Below, one piece after another: positions 33,839 to 44,916 of a stretch of 64,000 bases of DNA. The translations under genes and the position numbers were made by a program. The notes beneath the pieces were generated by a model that worked only from the letters and a program-made list of their open reading frames with translations, ran no database searches and was not told the origin of the DNA. The DNA comes from Hypomyces perniciosus (taxonomy: Eukaryota > Ascomycota > Sordariomycetes > Hypocreales > Hypocreaceae): positions 992,001 through 1,056,000 of the forward strand of contig SPDT01000009.1 of NCBI GenBank assembly GCA_008477525.1, given 5' to 3'. Numbering within the stretch: position 1 is the first letter of the stretch; the number at the start of each line of letters is the position of its first letter.

Positions 33839-34820
33839 ATGGCTCCGCCAACTCCTACTACCTCGTTTCGCCCCGAGCTGCTTACCGCAATGCGTATGGC
33901 CGAGCCCGCATCTGCTTGTCTCACTGCTGTTTCGTCGACGGTGGTTTGTATCCGCTCTTCCTATGGTGCTAATTTGAACGGGCTGATGGTTTCTATCTGT
34001 TCCATCTGTATGTCCCTGAGTACAACTGTTACTTGATAGAATGGTGATCCGTGGGATCTTCTGAATGCTCGTATTCGAGACGTAGTTCTACGAATAGGGT
34101 TGGTTTTAGGCAACATGTGGATATCTGTCCACATTTCAATTGCGTCTCTCCAGAACCGTCCCTGTGTGGAGGCGATGTGGGCTTCGGCTTCCGCTACGGG
34201 GACAGACTCCTTAGTCGTTTTAGTTATATTGCTGATTCCGAACCTAAGTATTGATTTGTATTCTGAAGAAATACCTCGTAGAGGTAGCAGCGCGTCTACC
34301 CTCTACCTTGCATCCCCTTCGATCCTATTCCACTCCTTTACGGGGCACAGCCAGTTCACAAGTCAATACCAGTTTGCTCCTCAAGCCTACTTCCACAACC
34401 AACCTGAAAATTCCATTCTCAATGGCCATTTTTCCGTCCTCCCAGTAGACCGACACGCGCGTCCGTCCTCTCGAGTCATATAGAAAGTGTCGTAACTACA
34501 GTCCGCCCACCCAGTCTTCCGTCGCTTCCATTATTGGATGCTGCGCCCCACAGATCGTCAGATGTGTTTCGCGCTACCTTGTAATATCTCCCCAGCAAGG
34601 CCGACCATGTCTCGCAGGAGTTTGCACACTTATATTCTCTCTATACCCAGAACAGCCAAGAAACACAGTGTTGAGCCTCCTACTAACTAAAGTGCCTCAC
34701 CGTTCTCTGTGCACGTTCAAGCAAGCTCAGTCGTTTGTCTCGTTTTCGTCATCGCCATTTTAAATGTTGGAAAATCGAGAAATCTCACAGTAAACCACAA
34801 AATGACGGCGCTCTCAATTT

Positions 34821-35226
34821 AATCAACACGTTCAATTCAAACGCTGCATTCTCGATCAGCATATCACCAATTAGTTCTACTTAATTCACATACATCAAAT
34901 AGGGCATACATTCAATCAGCCATATATATAATTGCTTATTCAAGCGGTTGCATATGCATTCGTTGTCATACGACCAATATGTGCCCTATTTTAGTGCTCA
35001 ACAGCGGAGTCACGTGATACTCATGCATTAATCTCAGCGCATTCAATCGCTATGATGCGGAGCACAGCGCATATTACATCAACGTATGCACACGCAGCCG
35101 CTTGAATGAGCAATTATGTAAATAACTCATTGAATATATAGCTGATCTGATATACGTAGATTAAGAGTAGAGCTAATTAGAGACATGCTGATTGAGAATG
35201 TTGCGTTTGAAGTAAATGCGTTGATC
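34821..35226. repeat. foldback element with about 165-bp inverted arms
   Basis: The left arm (34821-34985) starts AATCAACACGTTCAATTC and contains GCATTCTCGATCAGCAT and GCTTATTCAAGCGGTTGC. The right arm (35062-35226) carries their complements (ATGCTGATTGAGAATG, GCAGCCGCTTGAATGAGC) with moderate divergence. The loop is about 75 bp. There is no coding capacity and no clear target duplication. Confidence 0.65.
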
Positions 35227-35684
35227 AAGTGCGCTGAAGAGTGCTGTAATTTTGTGGCTCGAGTGCTATGTATAATTTGACGGTTTGATGGATTTTGCCA
35301 AGTGGAAAAATCGTATTTGCGCCTTTTACTGACCTTGGCTAATGTGCCATCGTATTAATTGGTACAAACAAGGTTGCCAGCGGCGAATGAAGCCAAGACA
35401 AGAGGCAGTGGACAGTTCTTGACCAGAAGAGATGAGTCAACTACAAACAGTAGCGATTGTGCAAATGTAATAGTCAGCATTTTTGGACGCATCTTCTCCA
35501 AAAGACCCATTGTTAGGAATATCCTATACCATCTGAAGCTGGGCTGATACAAGCGATGAAAAGGAATTATCAAGAGGTACCGAGAAATTAGTCAAGTGAA
35601 ACAGGAAATCGCTTTGGGTATCCTATCTACAATAATTGTTCCTTCCATATGCACTGATCCGTAATATGCCTTCATGTTAAAAGC
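35227..35684. other. intergenic, no gene seen
   Basis: Spacer between the foldback element and the 3' end of the nuclease-like gene. Confidence 0.4.
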
Positions 35685-37100
35685 TCAATCCAGAATATTC
35701 TCTTTGAACCAGGGCAAGTAAACATCCCTCGCCCAAGCAGTCAGCTCCCGAACACCCGCAACGATAGCATAAATATCCAACAAACTCTTTGTTGTCCCAA
35801 ACACCCATTCCACCCATAACTTGGTCTTGCCATCCTCATACGTAGAGAGCACTAGGTGCCATCGATGTCCCTGGATGATGATGCCCGGGATAAAGCCAAG
35901 TTTCGACAATATCGCAAGCTTCGCCGCTTTGAACTCTCCCTGTTCCTCATCTGTCGTAGGCGCATCGAGACCCTGCGCCAGGCGTCGTCGAAGGAGCTTC
36001 TGGCCAATGCCCCATCGGAGAAAGGCCCATTGTGCGGCGTGCCATACACCGATCTGCAGTTGTGCCTTTTCCCATTCTACACCTGGCTTCTTGGTTTCGA
36101 TGCTCAGCAGGAGGGGACGATGTTGGATCGTTTCAAAGTCGGTGTGATTGACGGTCATGGTAGGCGTGATGTTGCTAAACTCGACCATAGCTGCTCTCAA
36201 TTTTTGGTTCCGGTCGAGCAACGCGTATACGCATATATCAATCATCTTCGTGGTAGACGAGTTTGGTTTAAACTCTCGATGAGGGCGGGCCGAAGTGCTG
36301 CAACGAGCAAGTAGAGTTAGCAGCATCACATACACTTCTGGGAGAGGAGTATACCAGCTAACGGCATTAAAGTCATCGCATGGTCCACCAAGCGGTTTTT
36401 TGAATATGCCTTCAAGCAAGCGTAGATGAACCTGACTGTTCCAACTGGCCTCTTCATGTTTGAAGTTCTCACACTCAGTAGCCTCGATGAGAACCTTTTC
36501 GATTTCCTCGAAAGACGGGATCCGACCAGGTAGAGGATCGCTTTCACCGCAAGGCTTGAAGCAATACCTCCACTGGTGATGATCCATATCTCGGTCCTTG
36601 AGCATTTGGGTGATTGTCGGTTTCAAGGCATCCGGTACAATATCATGGCCCCGTCCGATCTCGGTTATGACGTTGAAAAGCATCTTCGCAACCTCAGGCA
36701 CTGTATGCTCATTGAGTGATTGATATTCCACGCCCGTGTCGCTAAGCCGCAAACTCATCACCTGTTTTTTGGTCGACGACGCTCCCGACACAGAGCTCGT
36801 CTCAGAAGCCGACCGAGAAATTGAAGCCGAAGAACCCGCGACGCTACGCGCTCCAGGGCGAGGTGTCGTATCAGGATCGAATGGTGTGATTGCACCCTCT
36901 AAGCGGCGCTTTTTCGGTGTCGATGTCATTTTATTGTCGTTGACTCCGTCAAGGGAAGCTGGAGGACTGGCGAGTTGATGGCTTGACGCAACCTTGCGTT
37001 TTCTGGAAGGCTCGGACGATAGCGAGAGGGTGTGTTCGGCGTGCTCATGAAGACCTTCGAGCCAAGTGAGAATCCTCTTGCATAGTGTTTGGTTTGACAT
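35685..37100 (-). CDS. PD-(D/E)XK nuclease-like protein, 471 aa
   Basis: A single uninterrupted frame; I choose the ATG at 37100 (MSNQTLCKRILTWLEGL), though an in-frame ATG at 37148 exists. Residues 30-110 are disordered and Ser-rich with a basic KKRR patch that may be a nuclear signal. The C-terminal half matches a fungal PD-(D/E)XK-like family from memory: a helix with Glu (EEASWNSQVHLRLLEG), an Asp on a strand (STTKMIDICVYALL), and LLSIETKKPG supplying the E-x-K pair, followed by KAQLQIGVWHAAQWAFLR. These residues would bind metal and cut nucleic acid, but activity in this family is unproven to my knowledge. No intron is needed and no stop breaks it. It sits alone among repeats, with a TATAAAAG on the same strand about 330 bp upstream. 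Confidence 0.7.
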   Translation of the reverse strand: MSNQTLCKRILTWLEGLHEHAEHTLSLSSEPSRKRKVASSHQLASPPASLDGVNDNKMTSTPKKRRLEGAITPFDPDTTPRPGARSVAGSSASISRSASETSSVSGASSTKKQVMSLRLSDTGVEYQSLNEHTVPEVAKMLFNVITEIGRGHDIVPDALKPTITQMLKDRDMDHHQWRYCFKPCGESDPLPGRIPSFEEIEKVLIEATECENFKHEEASWNSQVHLRLLEGIFKKPLGGPCDDFNAVSWYTPLPEVYVMLLTLLARCSTSARPHREFKPNSSTTKMIDICVYALLDRNQKLRAAMVEFSNITPTMTVNHTDFETIQHRPLLLSIETKKPGVEWEKAQLQIGVWHAAQWAFLRWGIGQKLLRRRLAQGLDAPTTDEEQGEFKAAKLAILSKLGFIPGIIIQGHRWHLVLSTYEDGKTKLWVEWVFGTTKSLLDIYAIVAGVRELTAWARDVYLPWFKENILD

Positions 37101-37600
37101 GCTCTCGACTCCATTCAATTTGAATCGGTGTACAGTGATGCGATGCAATGTCGTCTTGAAGGTTGAGATGCTTCCCTGGTGAAGGTATAAGGTCAGTGCG
37201 TTGGCCCGACAACAACCCCGCCATTAATGGCACCCTTTCCAGGCTACACCATTTGGCCATATAGCAAATTGTAGTCGACCGCTAAAGACCCATAACTGCC
37301 AGATAACAAGGACCCTGGTCGTTGGATAAGGTCAGAATGCGAAGGAACACGAGGTGACGACATGTCTTGTGAGATAGACGAAGGAAGGAGGAAGGTCCGC
37401 ATTGCCTGATTGCGGTGGCAGGCTTTTATAGCATTTCTGAAGTGTTAATGCGCCAAGGTTAGCCATTTCTGCTTTATGTCCACACGTGAAGGTACATCAT
37501 AAGTACATGCTGTGCGGGGTGCACAGCCACACGTGACCAGAAGCGGCTCTTTTTTAAAATGTGAAACTGTTATTCATGCCGACACCCATTTCGCCTTTTA
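37101..37600. other. upstream region of nuclease-like gene
   Basis: It holds the leader and promoter of the minus-strand gene, with TATAAAAG on the minus strand at 37433-37440. No other gene is seen. Confidence 0.4.
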
Positions 37601-38054
37601 CTGGTAGAGGTCAAAATCAGTGTCCTCATTTTGTATTTGCAAAAAGTTTCTGCGCACAGACCATGCCTAAAATTTCCTTAGCCAGTACTTCTCTGAAGGT
37701 AGTCAGACCGTACCTTCCTAGTGTCTACCTAACATTACATAATGATAACGCCGTCAGTGACCTATAGAGAACGACAGCAAGAAATGGCCGAAAACCGCTC
37801 CAAGTATTTATTAAGGAAGCAATTTCTGGACTTGTAGGAACTGTGTTATTTCCTTGCTCGTTTTGAAGATAAAGTTCATGTGAGATCATGATTTTTCATA
37901 GATAAATGTTAAAAAGCCATAAATGGCTTTTTGTTAGGCCAGCGTTAAAGAATAACGCGATAAACCAGTACCAGCTACGGTTAGCAACCGCTTAGTCCGT
38001 GCCTAGAGAGTTCCCAAACACATAAACCGCGAACACTGATTTCGGTCGCTACTG
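37601..38054 (+). repeat. pogo-like MITE, diverged subtype
   Basis: It starts CTGGTAGAGGTCAAAATCAG after TA and ends TTTCGGTCGCTACTG before TA. It is more diverged than its neighbours but keeps the hairpin AAAGCCATAAATGGCTTT. Confidence 0.75.
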
Positions 38055-38056
38055 TA

Positions 38057-38515
38057 TAGTAGAGGCCGAAATGAGTGTCCGCATTTTGTATGTATAGAAA
38101 GTTTCTGGGCACAGACCATGCCTCTGGTTTCCGTAGCCAATACTTCTATAAATACAGTCTAACCGTGCTTTGTTAATGTTTACCTAACATTACATAAGAA
38201 CAATTTCGCCGTTGCTATATAGAGGGGAGCGGCAAGAAACTGCCGAAAGTCGCTCTAGGCTCTTTATCAATAGAAAAACCTTTAGATCCAGAAATACTGT
38301 ACTTTAAGTTGCTGTTCCTGACTTTTAAGAATAAGAAGGATCAAAATCTCAATTTATAACATTAAAAAGCCATAAATGGCTTTTGTTAGGCTAATGTTAG
38401 AGAACAACCTGCCAAGCTTTATTGTATAGTAGTGGCTACAGCAGGCAGCAGTCTGGTCCGTGCCCAGAGAGTTTCTAAATACGCAAATGGCGGACACTGG
38501 TTTCGGCCGCTACTG
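38057..38515 (+). repeat. pogo-like MITE, full length (459 bp)
   Basis: It lies immediately after the previous copy, sharing the TA between them. Left end TAGTAGAGGCCGAAATGAG (first base changed), right end TTTCGGCCGCTACTG followed by TA. Confidence 0.8.
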
Positions 38516-38540
38516 TACATACAACACAACAATCCAGTTA

Positions 38541-38999
38541 CAGTAGCGGCCGAAACCAGTGTCCGCCATTTGTGTCTTTAGAAACTCTCTGGGCACGGAC
38601 CAGACTGCTGCCTGCTGTAGCCACTACTATACATAAAGCTTGGCAGGTTGTTCTCTAGCATGAGCTTAATAAAAGCCATAAATGGCTTTTTAATGTTATA
38701 AATTGGGATTTGATCCGTCTTACTCCTGAAAGTCAGAAACAGCAACTTTAAAATATAGCGCTTATGGATCTAAGGTTTTTTTCTACTAATAGAGAGTTTA
38801 GAGCGGCTTTCGGCTGTTTCTTGCCGTTCCCTTTTATATGATAATGGCGAAATTGGTCTAACGTAATATTAGGTAGACATTAAGAAGGCACGGTTGGGCT
38901 GCGTTTATAGAAGTATCGGCTACGAAAATTAGAGGCATGGTCTGTGCCCAGAAACTTTCTATATTGACAAATTGCGGACACTCGTTTCGGCGTCTACTG
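38541..38999 (-). repeat. pogo-like MITE, full length, inverted to its neighbour
   Basis: It begins CAGTAGCGGCCGAAACCAG, the same end type that closes the previous copy, and ends TTTCGGCGTCTACTG. The two copies stand end to end in opposite orientation with a 25-bp spacer, so together they form a roughly 940-bp inverted repeat. Confidence 0.8.
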
Positions 39000-39192
39000 T
39001 AGCTTTTTTAGTATTGTGTAAGCGACGAGGGCGTTGTTCACGGCGCGATCAGAGGAGAAATGATGGACATGACATGGCTAGTTGGTATTCCAGTGAAAAC
39101 CGTCAGTTTTTTGAGCGAATTGATGAGACTTAGGTATTGATTTTCATGTAGATTACATAAAGGGTACAACCCCCTTCAAATATCTCAACCAA

Positions 39193-39612
39193 GTGGACCA
39201 AAGTCGCGCTATGTCATCTACCGAGCACCACAAAGCTTGTTTCAGGTCTAGGCATATTGAGGTTTCAAGGTATGTACTCCCTTCTAGTTCACTATTCGGA
39301 GAGCCAGATAAATTGGTCAATGGTAACATCGAATCAAGAGGCACTGTGACGATCCCCGGACATCCAAGTACGGTCACTGCAAAACCCACAGGCTTGTACC
39401 CAACATTTGCCGATGCATATCCCACATTTTGTGGTGATACAAGCGGATCGTCAAACATCTCTGCAAAAATAGGTGAATATAACTCTACAATAACATACCA
39501 GATACCTGCAGCGGCTGTACCAAATACAACTCACAGCGGGGCTTCGATTGTAGGTTACATGGCTTTCTGGGGCTCTCTCTTATGGTTTTGGTTCCTGCTT
39601 TCCACGTTTTGA
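39193..39612 (+). CDS. C-terminal part of a GPI-anchored surface protein (fragment)
   Basis: The 139-codon frame contains GTVTIPGHPSTVTAKPTG, a segment common in fungal Ser/Thr-rich surface proteins, and three N-glycosylation sequons (SNIS, YNST, NTTH). It closes with a hydrophobic tail (VGYMAFWGSLLWFWFLLSTF), as expected for a GPI-attachment signal. There is no signal peptide, and the N-terminal 60 residues look unlike a secreted domain, so the 5' part is missing or in an unseen exon. The MITE cluster ends 190 bp upstream, a likely cause. Confidence 0.45.
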   Translation: MDQSRAMSSTEHHKACFRSRHIEVSRYVLPSSSLFGEPDKLVNGNIESRGTVTIPGHPSTVTAKPTGLYPTFADAYPTFCGDTSGSSNISAKIGEYNSTITYQIPAAAVPNTTHSGASIVGYMAFWGSLLWFWFLLSTF

Positions 39613-40411
39613 GAAGAGGTTTGAGTGGTAAAATGTTAGACAACGGGTCGCGTAGAGGGGAGTGAAGGGGTCTGGGTCTGGGTAGATACAGTCATGAGCA
39701 TATCAAGTGGCATCCGCTTTTGCACACTCATTGAATGTTTAAGTATATATCAGGGAGCGGGAATGAACCGCACACCTCTTACCCTACTCTCTACAACCGA
39801 ACTAACATACACCGCCTCGTGGCACGAACAGCAGGCAACGCTTCAGCTACTGAAGATAGGACGTTGAACACTTGTAGAATCGCCTCTGAGCTGGCTTGCT
39901 AATGAAACTACTAACCACGAGAAGACGCAAGAAATAAGGAGCGCAAGATAGCATAATCAGGACAAGGAAAGCATATGGGCTTTAGGATACTTGGCAAAGC
40001 TTGAGAAACACACATGTACATTATCTAAAGTTGCCCTTTCGGCTAGAGCCGCCGGGCGTTAATAAATAAATTGTAAATTATATCAGGGAGCCAAGCGGAG
40101 GAGTCAGAGCATATCGTTTACTTTGTTCAATCAATACCAGGGACCTCGCTACGCTTAACAACTTGTTCCTGGTGAACAACCTTCCTATTAGCTGCCACGT
40201 TACGGATACCGTCGCGAGCACAATAGGTGCACCGCAAGAGTATCACTCTTGTAATGAGAAGTACCAAAATTTACAGGGAACGCACGACGATTCTGGGACA
40301 GTGCGCTTCTAAGCCGTGGTACAATGTCGCCAAGTTAGGATACTTTTCCAGGCCTCGATTAACCCACTCCCTAAGTAGCCAGTGTACTTTATGTTGTTAC
40401 AGTATGATGCC
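39613..40411. other. intergenic, no gene seen
   Basis: No recognisable frames; the sequence is AT-rich with no repeat noticed. Confidence 0.4.
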
Positions 40412-40931
40412 TTACTTATGCTCTGAGACTTTGATAAATTCCCAGCAGGTTCCTGCATGCTGCCTCCTCACAAGCCACTTGTCATCACTCTCAATCGCCA
40501 CTTGCTTCAACATGTTGTGGTTGACCGGCGTCAGCAGCTGATATCCTCCATCGGGATGCCTTCTCGGCGTGAAATATTCCCGGTCCCCGAACTCTACAGC
40601 CAACGCATACATGTCCCGTTCGCCGCGGTGGCCCATATACTTGCCCAACTTCTGATTGAAGAATCCGAAATAGCCGTCAGCCTCAACGCAGAGCCAATGA
40701 CATGAATTCTGGTAATCATTTTTAATAGGTTGCACGCGAAGTTGACCGTATGCGACGGTGATTGCTTGCCCGGAGTCTTTTTTCCAGAATCATGTATGTA
40801 TTGCCGGACCAGAGAACTGCATCAGAGCGGTCATCCCGGAGGCTATCGATCGTGGTCAAGCCACTACACGGGGCGTAAGCCGTAGAGTCAGTCGTTGAGG
40901 TGGCATCGTTTGCTTTGATGATGAAGCTCAT
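40412..40931 (-). pseudogene. small beta-trefoil-like protein, one-base frameshift
   Basis: The first frame starts MSFIIKANDATSTTDSTAYA at 40931 and reaches NTYMILEK. The expected continuation DSGQAITVAYGQLRV lies one base out of frame, and the rest follows in the frame 40412-40735 (WLCVEADGYFGFFN, KYMGHRGE, CWEFIKVSEHK). A T6 run on the plus strand at 40778-40783 (A6 in the gene) has one base too many. Without that base the protein would be about 170 aa. The repeated aromatic/Gly pattern suggests a beta-trefoil or fascin-like fold known in many small fungal proteins; this is pattern recognition only. Homopolymer sequencing error is a real alternative. Confidence 0.6.
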
Positions 40932-41959
40932 GTTGAATGATATGTAAGAGCCGGTAAAGTGGAATACACAGGCACAATGAGGATGATGTTATTGATGTGG
41001 GGAAGTTGGAACTATGCTCATTCCAGCGAGTGAATGACCTCACCATGGGAATAGCATCCTTAGGCGCCTTGGTTGTTAGGTGTCGATTTGTTATGAACCA
41101 ATAATACAGAGACGTGCTATCGGTTTTTAGTGATGTAGTTGCGATATTTGTATTAGATTTTGGGGGAGTGGCAAGAGTGATTGACTTTCTCTGCTTCTGG
41201 ATGCAGAGTGCGATGGCCAAGGATTACCCGAATCGATCGCATATTGCATTGGTCTTTGACCATGGCGACGAAATGGGGTGGGATAGATTTTTTCTTCAAT
41301 TGGTGACCACAATGCTCTCATGGTTGCGTATATCTGGTTCAATATTTCTTGTCCGATAGATTAACTGCTTGTCAATACGCTCTGGCATTTGATCATTAAG
41401 CCATCGTGAGGCGGGACAGCATTGTCGCACAGTCTTTGCTTCCGTCCTGCTCAACTCTACAGCCTATGCATACCATACTACCTAACTCTACACTCTTGAT
41501 CCTATGACAGAGATAAGCCCCCAACTTCCCCCACTGTCAAGAATTGAATTGTGACGTTGATCACAACCTTGCTACTACATGTACCTCATTCACTCTGCCC
41601 CATGCTCTTCATCAGGCCAACCGTCGCACTGCTTCTCTCTCCTGTACAATACAGGATGTGATCCTGCGTACGCCGAACTCGGACCGACAATCCAGGGTCA
41701 ACGTGTTCAAGCTAACTAGCTAATAGTTCCTTCTTGGAATTTCGGATATTCCATGTCGTGCTGACGTGGTCGGCGACTGCCCCAGTTCGGACTTCGGACG
41801 ACAGTGTCCACAGCGCTGCCTTACCGGTAAATTTCCCAAAGCTTTGGTCACCTCATTGCCGGTGCCAGATTGCGTGCCAGATTGCGTGCCAAGTGGCCCA
41901 ATTGAGTGATATGGATGCTACCGGCGTCTCCGGCGGTAGGCCAATACATAGTTTCTTTT
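40932..41959. other. no clear gene
   Basis: Overlapping frames of 70-110 codons on both strands around 40888-41359 have no recognisable content. GATTGCGTGCCA is tandemly duplicated near 41869-41890. Confidence 0.35.
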
Positions 41960-42260
41960 GTCGACCCCCTGAATTTTTCGTTAGCGTGTACTTTATAGTG
42001 GAGTTTTGCAACCAATTAGAGGGGCTAAAAAAACGGAACAATACCTAAAACTTGATTTTTATAATTAAAAATGAAAATAAAGGCATTTATAAAGTAATTA
42101 TATATAAAAGATAGTAGAATTTAAAATATTTTTCTTTTTTCTTTTTATTTATATTTATATTCTAGCTCTAAATTTAGAAATTTATTCTATATATTATTGG
42201 ATTTGTAGTTCTGCGGGGGTAGGGCCAAGTCACGAGTTATGAAAAATTCAGAGGGTCGAC
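41960..42260. repeat. AT-rich element with terminal inverted repeats
   Basis: The ends GTCGACCCCCTGAATTTTTC and GAAAAATTCAGAGGGTCGAC face each other. The interior is extremely AT-rich (about 42050-42200), which would fit RIP or a non-autonomous transposon. No target duplication could be settled. Confidence 0.6.
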
Positions 42261-43234
42261 TGTAGATCAACATACGGGGCCATCGATGAACACCCTTGAG
42301 ACGTACATATACGAGCTGATGTACGGAGTACCTTGCCCTAGTAGAGAAAAGCCGGCTCGCATTTGTCACCCGAAAATACGGGAAATCTAGAAAGTCTGAA
42401 AATCTTCGATGTTCGGGGCACAAGAATCCGCGACGCTAACGGTAAGCTTGATAAGTAGGTACCTACTTGTTTAGACAAAGTGTGGGCCACTTATAGGCTG
42501 ATGTATGTTAACGATCAAGTGAGATGGGTCCGTACAAGCTGATATGGTTACAGGTGAGATGGATACGAGTGAGATGGACCTAGATGCGAGACCAAGACAT
42601 GCCAGTTCGTGACAGACACAACGACCGGAACTCGCATCTAGGGTTAATGCACTTGATGCAAACACTCAAGGGTTCAGTAAGCGGCGTGATAATTAATTGA
42701 TATGTCGTATTTCTTTAACGAGCAACCTATCATTAACGAACTTGTGTGCGTGTGCCTATATCTTCTTTCTTTATGCCAGGGTCACTACCCGCTTCTGCGC
42801 ATGTCTATCCTACCTAGTGTGCAAGCCCTGGTTCAAGCAGTCATCACCTAATATAGGAGAGGCGTGTCATCCCCGTGAAGAGACAATTAATGTATGGGGC
42901 GCTCTATCGGCGGCGTCCTCGGCAGGCTTACGAGTAGTACCTATGTATGCATGTGCTTCATACCTAGCGGGATATATATGTTAAGGTCCTGATTACAACT
43001 TGTGGATGTGCAGGGAATACGATGAGCATTGCTTTCTTGATTGGAATGCTAACGTCAGACGATACGTATACATATGACGATACAACATATAGTACGTAGA
43101 AGAGTATACCAAATTAGTGCTTACTAGAAGTTCTTCTGTCATTCGGTCCGGATGTAAACATTCCCTTTATAATGTTATATAGCTTATATAGAGTACGCAA
43201 TAAGATGTCAGATCTCATTTAGAAAAACGAAGCA
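42261..43234. other. intergenic, no gene seen
   Basis: Contains only short frames. GAGATGGRYC-type short repeats recur at about 42520-42570. Confidence 0.4.
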
Positions 43235-43240
43235 TATAAA
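43235..43240 (+). promoter_or_regulatory. TATA box of methyltransferase gene
   Basis: TATAAA lies about 105 bp before the ATG at 43341. Confidence 0.5.
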
Positions 43241-43340
43241 GGGCATAATCTAGCTCCATTTAGGGCACTTTCATTTTCTATTTATTGTTATCATACCTTA
43301 ATAAGCATCGCGCGGTGTAAAACTTTTCAGAAGCAATCCA

Positions 43341-44460
43341 ATGGCACCTAAAGACAATCACTATATTTTGGGCATTAATGACGTCGCAAGCACACGGTAT
43401 GAGAATCCTCCTATCTGGCACAGGATAACGCATTGTCACTAACTAGATAATATAGGCTGCAGCTTCAGCATTTGTGGACGCAATTAACTTGCGGCTTTCT
43501 TATTCACCCTGATATTCCAATCTCCCCGCAAGCTAAGATTGTAGATATTGCAACAGGAACAGGGTATGCGAAAAGTTCTCTGATATTACAAAGGATGATC
43601 GAAAAGTACTAATTAAGCGGTGGCCACGACAGAATATGGCCCATTTCTATATCAACAAGCCTCCCTCCATCAGTCCAAATCGACGGCTTCGATATCACCG
43701 CCTCACAATTTCCTCCCAAGGACTGGCTTCCTAAGAATGTCTCTCTCAACACACTAGACTTTTTGTCACCCATCCCAGCCCATCTCGTGGGTCAATACGA
43801 CATTGTGAACATTAGATATTTCGGAGTAAATATCAAGAATAGTAATTATCTTGGTGTACTGAACAATCTCTTTGCTTTGCTAAGTGAGTCTTCTGTTGCT
43901 TTCGGAGCTCTATCATGGAGCTATTCTTCAATATATCAAAGCAACATCTTCTAACCTGGTTACTAGAGCCGGGAGGATTTCTTCAGTGGATGGAATTGGA
44001 CATGGCTGGACAGAAAACTGTTCTCCGTAAGCCAGATATGGAAGTTCCAGCCTGTAACAGCTTCGTCAAAGACACAAGGGAATTCCTCTTATCCAGGGGA
44101 ACCTCGTGGGAGTGAGTTGTATCTTACATTTATATGCATATTCATCAATTGGGCACTGGCTAACATGTATTTACCTAAAGCTGGATTGAGAATCTCCCAG
44201 AAAGCTGCCATGACATTGGTATGTTGCAAGTAAAGCAACTGAAGCCGGAGCTTGTTCCTGCTTTGGGGCCAATCTTCTCGGCCAATGTTCTTTCGGGCTG
44301 GGAAGAAGTCAGCCATTCACTCGATCAGCATGGATCTAGCCCTGTCCTTGGAAGCGGGGAGCAATTCCGGAAAAGGCTCATTGAGATGCGTGAAGAGATC
44401 CAAGCAGGCACAGCGATTGTGGCGGACCTATATGTAACGATTGGCCAGCGTCCACTTTGA
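43341..44460 (+). CDS. SAM-dependent methyltransferase (UMTA/LaeA-like), five exons, 279 aa
   Basis: Exons 43341-43396, 43456-43563, 43633-43883, 43967-44111 and 44181-44460 join to exactly 280 codons. Every intron has a GT donor, a CTAAC/CTAAT branch site and an AG acceptor. The protein has the glycine-rich SAM loop VDIATGTGIWPI (about residues 50-61), then FDITASQFP and PIPAHLVGQYDIVNIRYFG (motifs II-IV), and LLKPGGFLQWMELD, the classic motif V region. It resembles the fungal UMTA/LaeA-like methyltransferases linked to secondary metabolism. Its substrate cannot be deduced. A TATA box lies 105 bp upstream. It is fully intact although neighbours on both sides are repeats or pseudogenes. No biosynthetic partner is adjacent. 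Confidence 0.8.
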
Positions 44461-44916
44461 GCATGTGTAGCAATTATACGGAGCGGACGGGTCAGGGAAA
44501 CGGGACCGCTTGATCAATTAGATGTAGATAATAGAAAGGCACGACCAACCCTTTATATGAGATAAGGGCGCGTTGCTGATCTCCCAATGATGTTATTATC
44601 GGGACGCACGTCATTCATTGGCTATGCACATCAACGACATCACAGACATGATGGAGGAAAGCTGCCATGACGACCCAATTCAGAGCGTGATGCATAAAAA
44701 TTCGGATGATCATCTGCATTCTGCTTCATGGATACCCAAAAGCTCGGGGGATGTGGCCATGCTGTAGATATCAGCCCTAGCTTCATGAACCTCCATACGG
44801 CATCATGACCAATTGGTAGCAAGTTCAATTGATAGGGGTTATAGAACAGGGTTACTGGCGCTTGGGTGATGAAGTTTTTCAAAATCACCCTCCCCGATAT
44901 GGCCATGGCATATGTA
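44461..44916. other. spacer, no gene supported
   Basis: A minus-strand 88-codon frame at 44640-44906 follows the decayed gene but has no recognisable domain; it may be further remnant. Confidence 0.35.

Noticed and set aside
33840..34600. Extension of the LINE remnant
   Set aside because: Some minus-strand pieces look weakly similar, but I could not align them to RNase H or reverse transcriptase motifs with confidence.
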